Below are positions 11,701-24,298 of a stretch of DNA of 64,000 nucleotides, piece after piece. This DNA is from Pelobates cultripes (taxonomy: Eukaryota > Chordata > Amphibia > Anura > Pelobatidae): NCBI GenBank assembly GCA_933207985.1, contig OW240917.1, forward strand, positions 114,436,685 to 114,500,684. The letters run 5' to 3'. Within the stretch, counting starts at the first letter, position 1, and each line of letters begins with the position of its first letter. Position numbers and translations under genes: made by a program. The notes under the pieces are model-generated. The model had not been told where the DNA came from, did no database searches, and saw only the letters and a list, made by a program, of their open reading frames with translations.

Positions 11701-13080
11701 CACTGTTTCTCCAATTACTATTCAATATTATTGGTGTCAATATTTTGATTCTACTGTGTTCTTTTCCACATTTCTGCTTTATATTTTACCATACAATATA
11801 TATTGTGTGCTTTCTGAGAATCTGCTTTACGCTTCTGCAGATGCAGATATATTCAATCTAGGAATGTATTTTACATGATTTGCTCGATTCCATGCACTTT
11901 TAAATCAAGGTTTAAAAAAATAAAATCAAGCTATAATTATCACGCTGTATTATTTCAATGTGTAATGTGCTTTAGCCTATTAAGTTCTTTTCAAAATGCC
12001 AACACTGTTAAATGAATAAACAGCAGTGGCTTGACATCGGTACCATAAATAACTTAATCGTGGATTCATTTGCATTCCAGATGTTTCTTTTTTTGTAATC
12101 ATATTTTTAAACCACATACAATGCTGCTACATGTGTAAAATTATTTTATTTTTTTTATTTATTTTTTGGCAATTCTCTTAATTTCTTGTTAAAATGGAAA
12201 ATAAAATAAATTAGTCATTGAGATAACCATGTTTGCCAACTATATCTCCGTGCCATAGGTCCACGTTTCCTTAAAGAAACTTAATCGGCACCATAGCAAA
12301 TTCATTTTGACAAAGTTTTTATGATGCCCTGAGGTCCCTAATGTTGCCTCCCCTTTTAAGGGTTAAAACCTTCACAGACAATCTAATCACACAGTCTGTT
12401 CTCTACGGGTGATCGAACTGCCCCCATGATTGACTCAAGCAGCATCAGGCAGGGGTGCCATTTATTGACTTAGTGCTAAGACAATCAGTATCTCCCCTTT
12501 CATACAAAAATGTATGTATCTTTTTTGAATGGGGAACTACTGATTTAGAGTATCAGCTGATCACTGTCACATGCCTATGATGACCAAAAAATGACGTTCT
12601 TTCACTCTTGTTAAAGCTGGCCTGTCATTTTTGGTAACTCTGCAAAGATCTTCACACCTCCCCACAGACTATTTGACCTAGTGCCAGTGCAAATATTACC
12701 TGACGCTTCCTCGGTTTGATGGCTTCCGTCTACAGGAATCTAATTATCTTTGTATTCTCATACTATCCATCACTAGGAGACTAGCAATTGGGACAGGGTT
12801 GGGCAGCCTTAGGGAAGGAACTGAAGATGCCCAAACTAGGCAGGCACCCTTAGTAAAGGGGTAGGACCACCCACAGAAATGGTGCATCAATCTTTTAGCT
12901 GTTTCTACTCAGGACAGACCGTGCATTGAGTTCTTCTGAAACACTAACCACATAGTTGATGATGGAACTCTGCATTTTGTCATGTTTTGTCACCCATAGT
13001 CCGCATCCAGCAAAAAAAGGAAAAATCTGAATCCCGGGCCTCTGGCTGGGAACTCAGATTTTTTTAATTTACCTGTCTCC
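8751..13080 (+). other. Intronic sequence, largely unassigned
   Basis: No gene seen. A TTAA-MITE fragment begins at about 10020 (TTAAAGGGCAATGTAGCCAC) and fades by 10170. A C-rich CACTCACCC low-complexity stretch runs about 10440-10620. The remainder looks like ordinary A+T-rich intron with no complete transposon termini. Confidence 0.5.
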
Positions 13081-13092
13081 CTGCAGCCAGTG

Positions 13093-13235
13093 GAGTTGGC
13101 CGGTCTCTCCTGATGATGTCAGGAAGAGGGGGCATGACTTTCACTGCTCTTCTCCCAAGACCGCTGGGGAGTCTGGGAGAAGAGCAGAGGAAGTCACGCC
13201 CCCTCCTGATGATGTCAGGAGAGGCCGGTCAACTC
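13093..13235. repeat. Foldback element core, about 65-bp arms
   Basis: The left arm begins GAGTTGGCCGG and the right arm ends CCGGTCAACTC. The internal pairs TCCTGATGATGTCAGGA (present in both arms) and CTGCTCTTCTCCCA / TGGGAGAAGAGCAG give a long stem with a short loop around 13165. Likely the core of a MITE whose outer ends I cannot fix. Confidence 0.85.
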
Positions 13236-13361
13236 TGCTGGCTCCTGGTTCCTGCCTCCTGCCCACCCCTCCCTGGCCTAAGGTAAGACTCAGGGAGGGG
13301 GGATACACTTTAGATTTTTTTTTTTTTCAGCTACTCTCCCACTGTCCCCCTTACTCTGCCT

Positions 13362-13540
13362 CTGTCCCCCTCAGCTCCTGTGTCCCCCTCAGCTCCTGTG
13401 TCCCACTCAGCTCCTGTTCCCCTCCCCTCAGCTCCTGTTCCCTCCCCTCAGCTCCTGTTCCCCCCCTCAGCTCCTGTTCCCCTCCCCACCTCAGCTCCTG
13501 TCCCCTCCCCCTTCTCAGCTCCTGTCCACCCATAACATGC
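13362..13540. repeat. CTCAGCTCCTGT minisatellite
   Basis: About ten imperfect copies of CTCAGCTCCTGT with CCCC spacers of variable length. The antisense open frame (Gly/Thr/Gln/Glu/Leu repeats) is a by-product. Confidence 0.9.
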
Positions 13541-13734
13541 CCACTACAGCTCCTCTCCCCCAATTGCAACCCATAAACCTACTTTAGCCTCTATCCCCCA
13601 CTACAGCCCCTAGCCCCCTACTACAGCCCTCTCTTCTTACTCAGCCCCTGACTACTGTCTTTAAAAGTGTAAAGTTTGTGTGTGTGTGTCAGTATGTCTT
13701 TGTGTGCAAGTATGTCTGTGTGTGTGTGCAGGTG

Positions 13735-14366
13735 CAGGGGCGTACCTGAAGTATTTGGCACCCGGGGCGGATCCTTTATTTGGCACCCCCCCCCCTCCAA
13801 CTTTGAAATGTAAAAAAAATGCAATTTTTTAAATGTATTTGGCACTGAACACAAACAAACACAGACACACAAAAAGATACACATACAGATACACATGTAT
13901 AAGTGTGTGTTTGCGTAGTGGATGCAGTCTGTTTGCGCAGTGTATGCGCTTGTATAGTGTATGCAGTGTGTGTGTATAGTGAATGCAGCTTGTAATGTGT
14001 GTAGTGTGTGTGCAGATGCAGTGTGTATGTTGTGTGGAATAAGTGCTGCCACTTACCTTCCCGTCCTCCTCGACTGGTGGTCCGGTGGCACCGCATAGAT
14101 GGGCAGTGAAGAGGGGCCCAGTACACTCCATCCTCGTTTCCCATCCAGCAGCAGCAGGGTCCTCAGTTCTCGCGATCCGCGAGAGCGTTGCCGCGGGTTG
14201 GCAGAGAACAGAGGACCTACTGCTGCTGGATGGGAAATCGCATGGATACTCGAATACGGCACACCGGTCCCTTTTCGCCCCAGGCGAAAGTTCGCCACGC
14301 ACACCCCCTTAGTGAGTGGTACCCGGGGCGGACCGCCCCCGCCGCCCCCCCCTTAGTACGCCACTG
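13735..14366 (+). mobile_element. hAT-type MITE
   Basis: The left end is CAGGGGCGTACCTGAAGTAT and the right end is the reverse complement of CAGTGGCGTACTAAG, giving a CAGKGGCGTAC terminal inverted repeat. The flanks are TG-rich, so no clean 8-bp duplication can be read (TGCAGGTG against TGTGTGTG). The interior holds a foldback at about 14140-14235 (CATCCAGCAGCAG pairing with CTGCTGCTGGATG). It has no coding capacity. Confidence 0.75.
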
Positions 14367-14500
14367 TGTGTGTGTCAGTCAGTATGTCTGTCTGTGTGAG
14401 TCAGTATGCCTGTAAGTGTGTGTGCGTGTGCCTGTCAGTGAGTGTGTGTTTTAGTGTATGTCAAATAAACAGGTGTGTGTGTGTGTGTCTGTTTGTTTAG
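14367..14500. repeat. TG-rich microsatellite
   Basis: TGTG with TCAGTCAGTATG interruptions, immediately right of the hAT MITE. The same TG-rich tract lies to its left at about 13675-13734, so the MITE probably landed inside it. Confidence 0.85.
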
Positions 14501-15246
14501 GTGACTGCCCTCCCTCCCCCTTTCAATCACATGTGAAAGGTGTTTTTACTCTCCTCTTGGTGCAATGGGTCACTTGAATGGATGTCCCCTCCCTCTCCCC
14601 CAGGCCTAAGGCTGCCAGCCCACACCTGATGGAAGAGAACTGGTACAGTTCTCAGTTAACAATTAGTTTTACCTCTGGATCGCTCAGTTACAAAGTCACA
14701 GCATCCATTAGGCCTTTAACACTTAAGGACACATGTCATGATTCCCTTTTATTCCAGAAGTTTGGTCCTTAAGGGGTTAAAATTGATTTTCAACTTTTTT
14801 TTTTGCAGTATATCTTGTTGTTTATCTAACCACACTTTGCTGTAAAAAATGCTTTAAAGCTAGTTCTTTAGCCATAAAAAGTGAAGTTGTAATGTTATTT
14901 GACATGTGTACATTATTAGGTGTGTCTTTCTTAGCTTACCTATTCCAGTCAGGCTTCGAAGAAATGTCAATAGTTCCACATTTACTGTTCTGTGTGCACA
15001 AGAAATTACATTGTGGTGGCTTGTAGAATGTAACACACACCTTGGTAATTCTTTGATCACATCTGAAAGTTTAATGCACCTGTTCTTTAGAATAAATCAA
15101 TAACTTTTTTTTTTTTTTTCTGGGTCACCCAAAGAGCAATATTTATTTTGGGGCCCCCTTCATATGCTTGTTTGCAGTAGTGCCCTTACTGCCACAGGGA
15201 ATTCTGCAGCATGAGTTGCCCCGGAGCAGCTCTGACCAATAGTTGC

Positions 15247-15716
15247 TTAAAGGACCACTCTAGGCACCCAGACCACTTCAGCTTAATGAAGTGGTCTGGG
15301 TGCCAGGTCCCTCTAGGATTAACCCTTTTTTTCTTTATAAACATAGCAGTTTCAGAGGGTTAATCCAGCCTCCAAATCCTCTAGTGGCTGTCTCACTGAC
15401 AGCCGCTAGAGGCGCTTGCGTGATTCTCACTGTGAAAATCACAGTGAGAACACGCAAGCGTCCATAGGAAAGCATTGTAAATGCTTTCCTGTGAGACCGG
15501 CTGAATGCGCGCGCATGAGCATTCAGCCAAAAGGGAGGATCGGAGGCAGAGAGGAGGAGGAGAGCTCCGCGCCCGGCGCTGGAAAAAAGGGAAGTTTTAA
15601 CCCTTTCCTCTCCCCAGAGCCGGGCGGGAGGGGGACCCTGAGGGTGGGGGCACCCTCAGGGCACTATAGTGCCAGGAAAACAAGTATGGTTTCCTGGCAC
15701 TATAGTGGTCCTTTAA
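15247..15716 (+). mobile_element. Complete TTAA-target MITE
   Basis: It starts TTAAAGGACCACTCTAGGCA and ends with CACTATAGTGGTCCTTTAA, so TTAA is duplicated at both ends and AAAGGACCACT is the inverted terminus. The hairpin series resembles 19256-19755 but is diverged. TTAA duplication is used by piggyBac and Kolobok elements, and the sequence alone does not decide between them. Confidence 0.85.
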
Positions 15717-16719
15717 GCAGAGCTCTCTGCAGCTGTTATTAGAGAGTTTCTCCAACCCCTTTTCATGTATAAAAGAATAATGCCCCCTTTTACTTACCTA
15801 AATCCAGCACTGGACAAAACTCCCCACCACTGCTCGGAGCACCTATGTCTGATGTTTTGGAAGCCATGTAGAGAAGCCGTGTATTGGACCTTTTTACAGG
15901 CTCAGGGCACATGCACACACTCTGAGCTAGCAAAGGGAGAGGGAGGTAAGGAGTTGGAAGGAGGGCGGGGATTAAAAAAAATTGCCAATGGGATTTGGGG
16001 CTGCATTGAAGAACCAGTTACGACTGCCCTCAACGTTGCACTGTGATTTGCAACGAAATGCCAAAAAAATACTTGGATATTTGTGTTGATTTTCCTTTGT
16101 TTAAATTGAAGTGGTCCCTGTACAAAGATAAATACACCCCGGAGCTGTAAAAATGAGACATGACTAGAAGTGTTAAAGGAAGGGGTTAAACTTGGCAATA
16201 GTGTATGTAAATATCTAAATTACGCCATGTTTTGTTGTTCACATCACAAAGAGAAAGGAAAGCAAATGTGTGATCTTTTGTGCTCAAATAACTTGTTCAT
16301 ACTGACGGCTGGTTAGTATTCAAAGGTTTATGATTACGATTTTAGACCTTTTGAAATCATTAACACATTATCTATGTTTGCCAAATGTGGGCTGTGTTTT
16401 CCCAGAGGCAGCATTTTTGTAAATATCCGTTGTGTCCATGGTAGCAAGCTTATGCAAAATTGTAGATAAGGCAGAACTATTGTCTGTAATACATTAAAAA
16501 CAAAAATCTACTTTGAAAATGGTATGGTCAAACAAAGAATAAAGGCATTACATTTTCTTCATACATTGAATTTGCAAGTGTTCATTATCTGAGGAAGCTG
16601 GAGTGAGGAATCCTCTGAATACCAATCAATTAAGGCACTGGATCCTAAAAAAAGAGATTCCAAAAAACATCCTCCAAACACAAACAAACAAATATAGATG
16701 AAAAAAGTAAAATAAAATA

Positions 16720-16769
<50 letters not shown>

Positions 16770-18871
16770 TATGCTGTTTAACATGCACTTTATACTACAG
16801 TGTGGATGTGATCAGCAACTTAAAACGCTCTGTGGGTACTACCAAAAAAAAAAAAAGGAAAAACACAAACACAGTGTTTAGGTGATATACTCCACCACAA
16901 AATCACACAAGCAATAAGTGAAGTGCTCAAAAATTTAATGACTTGCTCGTCAATAATTTGGGGTGCCCAAGCAATATGAGAAAAAAAATAGTGTGATATA
17001 ATGTGGCTTGGAAAAAAGTGGTTAAGGTAATATGTATTACACTCATGTTTTTTAGAGCTTTTTTGCTAACAGGCTGTAGACATGTAAATCTCTGTTCCCT
17101 TATGTCAACAGCACTAGTTTTTATGTAGACTTCAGAAATATCTCTCAACAGTAGGTATACGTAACAGATGGAGAAAAGGTAAAGCAAGACCGGATTAATG
17201 CAGTATGTCTTGGTTATACAGAGCAAATTAATAAACCAAAGCTGTCTGCTCACCTTACTAGGGAGTGCGTACTAGACTGGCTCCAAGTTCATGAATGAAT
17301 TGCCTGATATAATTAACATTTATTGAAAAGTAACAAAAAAAATTGTTGTACTTGTGGGACATCACCGCATACAAATGTGTGTTTTATTCCAGTAAAAGTG
17401 AACAGTCTTATGACATTCACAGTAAAAATGATATGCAGAACTTTGGAAATTGACAATAAATTAGATTTTATTCATACTAAATTATGCATCATATATACAT
17501 ATTTGACATGAAATGAAAACCCTATCTTTCCTGAACAAAATGATTTAGAAGTGTGGGTGCACTTAATAAGAAAAGGGGTAAAATAACGTTGAATAGACAT
17601 ATAGCTTGCATTCTAGGTTTTGTTTTGGTTTAGAAGTTGGACTATTGCCCCCTTCCCTAAAGGGTTAACAAGTGACTATATATGTATATATATCAATTAA
17701 AGCCATTTTTGTCATTTAAAAATATTACTGGAATTGTGATTGAAAAATGCAAATATTGCTTGTTTTAAGTACAAAACAGGCAAACTGAACCTGTGTCACT
17801 AAAGGCTCACTTTAAAAACAAATGGTTCACAGCACAGTATTCTGTACATACATTTGTTTGATGAAGTATGAATGTTTTTTACCTGGAATTCAGCCATGTA
17901 TAAAAGAGAAGTGGCCAAGCTAGTTTATTAAACAGGTGGATAGTATTAAACAGGTGGATAGTAAACGGATATCTGGAAAATAAATCTATGTTGGAAAGGT
18001 TAACTGTGATGAAGCTAGCCAAGTTTCTGAGCTTGTGTTCCAGGATCATTCTAAAAAAGTACGGTAATATTTCAATCTTTCTTTGAAGACTGGCTCACAT
18101 GATCAAATATACAGCATGACAGTGACACAAAAATGGCACATTTAGACAATCCAGATCAAAGCAGTGAAGCAATCTGTTGGGTTTTGGACAGGTAATCGGT
18201 GTTTGGATTTCTAGTTTGGAAAAAGATGTTTACTTAACACCTTTTTTTTATTTAATTCAGCTGGATTTTGCCAGCTTCTGTTTTGTTTTCCAAATACTAT
18301 GCTTTTCAATATAAATAGATTACAATTTTAGAAAGAGCTGCTTTTCAGTGAATGTGGAATGCCAATGGAAATGTTGCTAACATTTTCTGTAATCTAAACT
18401 ATTCTACTCTAAAGCATAAAAAGATACATGGTTTAATGTGTATGTATATGTGTCTAAGTTATAAAATATGATTTGTGCTTATACTAATGAAAGTCCAATA
18501 TGCTGTGACATAAATGTTAGTGTGGTTTGTTTATATTTTTTTTTAAGTTAAGCTTGGAGTTATGTATTATGACTCTAAGGTTGTCCATGAGATAATTCTT
18601 TTTTTCCTGTGTGACTTCTGCCAAGCTGCAATCTTTTAAAAGGGCGTGGGCTCCATGGTTGGAGTTGGAGGGATCGGGGTATTGGGAGAGTGGGGGTTAT
18701 TTGGAATTCCTACAGTGGGTCCCCCCCCCCCCTTTTTTTTAATTATATTTTTATATTGCACATATTTAAATAACTGGGTCGGTTTTTAGTTTTTATTTAT
18801 TGTTCCAAGGAGTTTAATTTCATGTTATTTACCTTTTTCACTTGAGAGGTCATGGAGGGCATTAGCAGTTC
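15717..18871 (+). other. Intronic sequence, no gene seen
   Basis: It contains an AT microsatellite at about 16723-16764 and a 15-base direct repeat ATTAAACAGGTGGAT at 17927-17961. The rest shows no coding signal or transposon ends that I can support. Confidence 0.5.
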
Positions 18872-19255
18872 ACTGCCTCAACCACTACTGCCCTGTCTGA
18901 CATCCCAGGAGATGCTTAAAGTGTCTATGCGTGTTTCTTGGACATACAGCTTCCAATGGACAGTAAGTCCAATGTGTCAGAGGATAGTGGCCTATTGACT
19001 TTTTTGCCAAACATGTCCTTGACTGTTGTAACTTCAATATTATGATTTGTTTTTTGTATTTGTACTGGTAAATTATTGTAAAATGGGCACTGTATGTTCA
19101 ATATGCGTGATTCAGTGCTTTGTTTGTGCCTGTCCTAAATAAAGAATTAAAAACAAAAAAAATAAAAACTTATGAGCATACCATGAGTGCTCATTCATAT
19201 ATTTCTATGTAAGTGTGGCTGCATGTATTGTAAGATTATACAAATAGTTACAATG

Positions 19256-19755
19256 TTAAAGGACCACTCTAGGCACCCAGACCACTTCAGCTTAATGAAG
19301 TGGTCTGGGTGCCAGTTCCCTCTAGGATTAACCAATTTTTTTATAAACATAGCAGTTTCAGAGAAACTGCTATGTTTATAAATGGGTTAATCCAGCCTCT
19401 AAAGCCTCTAGTGGCTGTCTCATTGACAGCCACTAGAGGCGTTTGCGTGATTCTCACTGTGAAAATCACAGTGAGAAGACACAAGTGTCCATAGGAAAGC
19501 AGCATGAATGCTTTCCTATAAGACTGGCTGAATGCGCGTGCAGCCCCTGCCGCGCATGCACATTCAGCCGAAGAGGAGGATCAAGGGCGGAGAGGAGGAG
19601 GAGAGCTCCCTGCCCGGCGCTGGAAAAAAGGTAAGTTTAACCCCTTTCCTCTCCCCAGCTGGGCGCGAGGGGGACCCTGAGGGTGGGGGCAGCCTCAGGG
19701 CACTATAGTGCCAGGAAAACAAGTATGTTTTCCTGGCACTATAGTGGTCCTTTAA
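19256..19755 (+). mobile_element. Complete TTAA-target MITE made of serial hairpins (copy A)
   Basis: 500 bp from TTAA to TTAA with inverted termini AAAGGACCACT. At least eight separate stem-loops tile it: 19272-19313 (18-bp stem), 19326-19393 (18-bp perfect inner stem), 19404-19440 (16 bp), 19451-19477 (12 bp, loop AAA), 19491-19519 (11 bp), 19526-19569, about 19674-19700 and 19701-19746 (21 bp perfect). No protein is encoded. Short frames across it are not genes. Confidence 0.92.
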
Positions 19756-21238
19756 GGTGCTACATATATTTTCTTTTGCAAAATAATTAAAAAAATAAGC
19801 AACTCTAAGATTTGGAACAAACTGTAACTCATTCCTGAAGGTTTTTATTTGTTTATTTATTTTTATTTTTTATTTGTTTATGTATGTTGTTGGACTTTAC
19901 ACAATGTCATTCTCCATTCATTTTTTTTTTTAAATTTATTTATATTACTGTTATCAGGTTGGTCTGGTATGCCTTGCTTTTAAACAATGGAATGCATTCA
20001 ATTACAAATACTTGTTCACTTCCTTTCTGTTAACATTTTTGTTTTCATTGTGGGCTGTCCTTCAAGAATTACCCCTTAGTCATTGCATGTCATTGGCAGC
20101 AGATGTATGGTTACTTGATGAATGTTGTCTCTGTCTATCCAGAAAACTGCATTTTATATAATATAGCATGTTCCACTGATGGCAATAATACACATACAGC
20201 TGCTTTTACTGTGGAAAAGCAAATTGTGAAAACACTTGGCTTTATGTATAGATTTTTTTTATATATATATATTGTCCTTATCTTTTCGTAACACATAAGT
20301 GTTCATAAATATATTTAGCACTCTCGTAATTGAAGGCCGCTATCGCCTAGAGATCAATAACTGTGAAATGTCTTTTTTTTTTTTTTTTTTAATCTATTTT
20401 TATCCCTGCATTCTCACACCACATTAGTTTCAGGTCAGATATTTCAGTAATTTGAAACAAGATTGCTTCTTACAGTACTGTGTGCGTTAGCGTTACTCGT
20501 CATGGAATGGACAAATCACACATTTTTATTTACAAAAAAGAGACATTGAGTAAATACCTTTGGTCTACATATAGATACGTAAATTATTGTATCTGTTACT
20601 CTAAAATCTAGAATTATATTCTAAAGAGCTGTCCTTGGCAGTGAAACATAAGACGTATCTCTTGCCCATTCTTCTTGATTCTTCATGTTAAAATGGGGAG
20701 GAAACATAAGTTTTATGTCTGCATATTTTCAGTGTTACATTATTTATGCCATCACTCCATTTGTGTGTTTTTTGGTTTTGTTTTTTCATGACTGTAATGT
20801 CATGTGAATTAGCATTGTTACTGCTACAATGAGACCAGTCTTAGAACATTAGAATGTAAAGCAAGGGAGTATAAATTCTTAAGTTTTTTTTTTTTTTACT
20901 TCAGTCGTGATATAGGAAGTTTGGCTTTCATTTGTACTGTCTGCAGTATCATAAACCATGGGTGAGTGCTTTAAATAGTTTAAAAAGAAAGTAACACCCT
21001 TCTTTAATTTTATTACACAAAGCAAAATATACTTGCATTCAGTGGTTGTTTATTTGGTTTAAATCTCACATCTGCCCCTTGTTTCTCTTGCCACAACTTT
21101 TTCAATCTGGTGTTTATGTATAAGTTTCCATCAGGGACTAATTGTCTACCTCTTTAAGTGAACAACCTCTGTCAGACACTCTGTGCTTTGGTACCAGCTT
21201 TCAGTTTGTGACAGTGCGGCCTTTTATTTTTCACTCTA

Positions 21239-22625
21239 CACTGATCAGCCACAACATTAAAACCACTGATGGGTGAAGTGAATATCATTCATTATATTGT
21301 TACAATGTCACTTGTCAATGGGTGGAATTTATTAGGCAGCAAGTGAACAGTCCGTTCTTGAATTTCATATTTTAAAGTAGGTAAAAAAAGGCAAGCAGAA
21401 AGATCTGAGTGACTTTGACAAGGGACAAGTAGTGATGACTAGACAACTTGGTCAAAGCATCTCCAAAACGTCAAGTCTTGTAAATTGTTCCTGATATGCA
21501 GTAGTTAGTACCTACCAAAAGTGGTGAAAGGAAGGATAACCAGTGAACTGGCTTCGGAGGTGTCCAAGGCTCATTGATGTATGCGGGGAGCAAGGCTAGC
21601 CCATCTGTTCCGACCATATAGAAGAGCTACTGCAGTTTAAATTGCTGAAACATGTAACGGGAAACTATAGTCACCAGAACAACTACAGCTTAACCTTTTC
21701 ATAGGCAGTATTTACTTTGCTGGCTCGTAACACCTCTAGTGGCAGTCACTGGGCCACTGGAGGTGCTTCCTGTCTCAGTGCTGCACTGATGTTCAGCATC
21801 TCCACACTCTTCATGGAGATGCTGAACATCACCCTTGGAGGATGCAATAATTGATTGCATCAATGCATCTCTAAAAGATCTAAAAACATTGGATTGGCTG
21901 AAATATCAAGATTGATGTCAGCCATGGATGTGGGACAGGCATAGGTGAGACAGGCTTGGCATGGGGGGGAAAATGTGAGTAAATTAGCTTTTTCCATGTA
22001 CTCGGAATGGGGCAGGCCACCTTAACAGCCACACCAGCACTATGTCTGGAATATATGTTTGTATTCCTGTCCGTATATTCTCCCTTTAATGCTGGCCATG
22101 AAAGGAAAGGGTCAGAACACAGAATGCATTGTGATTTGCTGCAGACGTGCGCATCAGAACTTAACCATGTAACAAAAAGGTTGCCTGGTCTGATGATTCA
22201 CATTTTCTTTTAGATCAGATGGTTGGGTGCATGTGCATCATTTACCTGGTGAAAAGATGGCAACAGGATGCAATATGGGAAGAAGATAGGCCGATGGAGG
22301 CAGTATTATGCTCTCTGCAATGTTCTGCTGGGAAACTTTGGGTCCTGGCATGCATGTGGCTGTTACTTTGACACGTAAAACCTACCTAGAGATTGTTGCA
22401 GACCACCTACACCCCTTCGTGACAATGGTGGTCCCAGATGGCAGTGGGCATTGCATTGTCTGTCTGTCTGATATGCTGGAACAAAAAATCTAATCAATGG
22501 AGGCCCCAACTTGCAGGACGGAAAGGATCTGATGCTAATCCAAGAGGTCTTGTGAATTCCAGGTCTTGATTCATCAGAATTGGTTTGGCAGCACCAGGAG
22601 GATATTGGGTATGTGATTTTAATCA
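21239..22625 (+). pseudogene. Decayed Tc1-like transposon (copy A)
   Basis: It begins after a TA with CACTGATCAGCCACAACATT, the terminus of a Tc1-like family widespread in fish and frogs. The body keeps recognisable stretches of its transposase gene, a cut-and-paste DDE enzyme. These include a GACTTTGACAAGGGACAAGT block near the N-terminal DNA-binding part and a CTGGGAAACTTTGGGTCCTG block in the catalytic part. It is broken by frameshifts, by a nested TTAA MITE (21654-22089) and by an internal deletion near 22440-22500 that removes part of the catalytic core. The right inverted repeat is missing, with similarity fading at about 22625. Confidence 0.8.
21654..22089 (+). mobile_element. TTAA MITE nested in the Tc1-like element (copy A)
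   Basis: The Tc1 sequence reads through GCTGAAA, is interrupted, and resumes TTAATGCTGGCCATGA. The insert starts GTAACGGGAAACTATAGTCA and ends CTCCCTTTAA, so the left TTAA has mutated to GTAA. A foldback GATGTTCAGCATCTCCA / TGGAGATGCTGAACATC lies near 21790-21830. Confidence 0.8.
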
Positions 22626-23027
22626 AGGAGAGTACTGACACTTTTTTACCGTGAAGAAGTAAAAAGGTGTTTTGTTTTGTTTGTGTCACTTTAGTATAAT
22701 GCAGTCTGATCCACTGAGAGTACAAATCACTTTAATTGAAATCCTAAGCAGACCTTGTGTAAGGAGAAAAAAGAAATTTACTGTGTGAAATGTTGCTTCA
22801 ATCATAGGATGCAGTGATTTACTTTTTTAACAATGCAAAGAGAGCAGTTTCTTGTAATACTCAATTGTGTGGGTGTTTACAGCTGAAACAACCAAATAGT
22901 TCTCTTTATCTCTCTCTCAAAAAAACCCCCCACATAATGTAATTTTGAGAGGTAATGGTTTTTGCCCTCAAAATTACACTTTTCACAAACAAAATCCCAA
23001 ACTGTACTTACTTAAATAAATAAATAA

Positions 23028-23102
<75 letters not shown>

Positions 23103-23103
<1 letters not shown>

Positions 23104-23207
23104 CGCATGCCGGACAAGATGTGCACCTACTCTATGTAAATGGTAAATATGAAAATGTGTGTGTGTGTGTGTGTGTATATATGTATGTGTATATATGTAT
23201 GTGTGTG

Positions 23208-23256
<49 letters not shown>

Positions 23257-23328
23257 ATATATATACACACACACATTTTCATATTTACCATTTACATAGA
23301 GTAGGTGCACATCTTGTCCGGCATGCGT
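23103..23328. repeat. Inverted repeat with TG/TA microsatellite loop (copy A)
   Basis: Arms of about 55 bp begin ACGCATGCCGGACAAGATGT and end with its complement. The loop is about 110 bp of TG/TA repeats. It is flanked on the left by about 70 bp of pure AT. Copy B carries the same arms with a much shorter centre. Confidence 0.95.
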
Positions 23329-23849
23329 GTGTAAAGGATATAGATTTTATTAGAGTGGAACAGTGACCATATTCATTAACATGGTAACTAGAATTAAAAG
23401 TTTAAAGCCATATGTAAAGTCTGTGGCAAACAAATTATAGAACGGTTTCATCCTGCTCTTACTGAACAAGATGCTTATAAATAGTTTTTATATTTTCATT
23501 TCTGAATGTTTTTGTCGCTTTTGTTTTTTTCTTTCTGCAAAATATGGTATGGAAGGAGTATTTATACACTGCATTTTGTATAAAGTTATTTAAAATGGGA
23601 AGTTATGTGTAATAAAAATGTATTTTATTCAGTTTCAAAATCTAGTGTTCCAAAACTTATCTGATGCTTCCATCTGATTAACATGCTTTTTATATTTTAT
23701 ATGATTTTAGACATTAAACACTTGGGTAGGTTTGTTCACTTCCTAATGTTATAAATAACCTGCTCCCTAAATTAAGATTTTGCTTACCTCAAATCCAGCT
23801 GATATATAATAAAAAATCTTATATTTGGAAAAAAGAAATTGTTTTTCTC

Positions 23850-24048
23850 ACACCTCCTGGGTGTTATGCTCATTCCTCATTCTCGGGTCCTCTACCAGAG
23901 GCCTGGTAGTTAAGGGTTCTACACAGTATCTTAGCTGTTCCTGGAGCTGTACTCTTCTGGACCACGTTCTACCTGGAATATGTTAAAGCCAATCCCCCAA
24001 CTTGGGAGTCACAGCCCCGAGTGCTCCTATCACAACTGGGACTACTAC

Positions 24049-24049
<1 letters not shown>
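23850..24049 (-). pseudogene. 3' tail of an R4-like non-LTR retrotransposon (copy A)
   Basis: Read on the minus strand this encodes the conserved C-terminal block beginning Val-Pro-Val-Val-Ile-Gly-Ala-Leu-Gly, with later frame breaks. The main body of the same kind of element lies at 28428-30714 in the same orientation. The two pieces share 34 identical bases at the break (24016-24049 and 28428-28461). A (TAA)n run (24050-24088) adjoins the break. Confidence 0.7.
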
Positions 24050-24089
<40 letters not shown>

Positions 24090-24298
24090 ATACAATACAC
24101 AAGATCTAGTGCATTCACCCATCCACTAGCAACTTCTTTTTTTTTTTTTTTTGTACCCCTAACTTAGGCAAAAATAATGGGGGTTTAGTTACAGTTTATG
24201 ATCAAAAATTGCATAAGCCTACCCCAACGTCAATGTACCCCATTTTCCAGGTCCTACTCTAGCAACCTAATGTCTGCTCTTATGAGATTAACCCACTT

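Noticed and set aside
13351..13569. Gly/Gln/Glu/Leu repeat protein on the minus strand
   Set aside because: Translation of the CTCAGCTCCTGT minisatellite.
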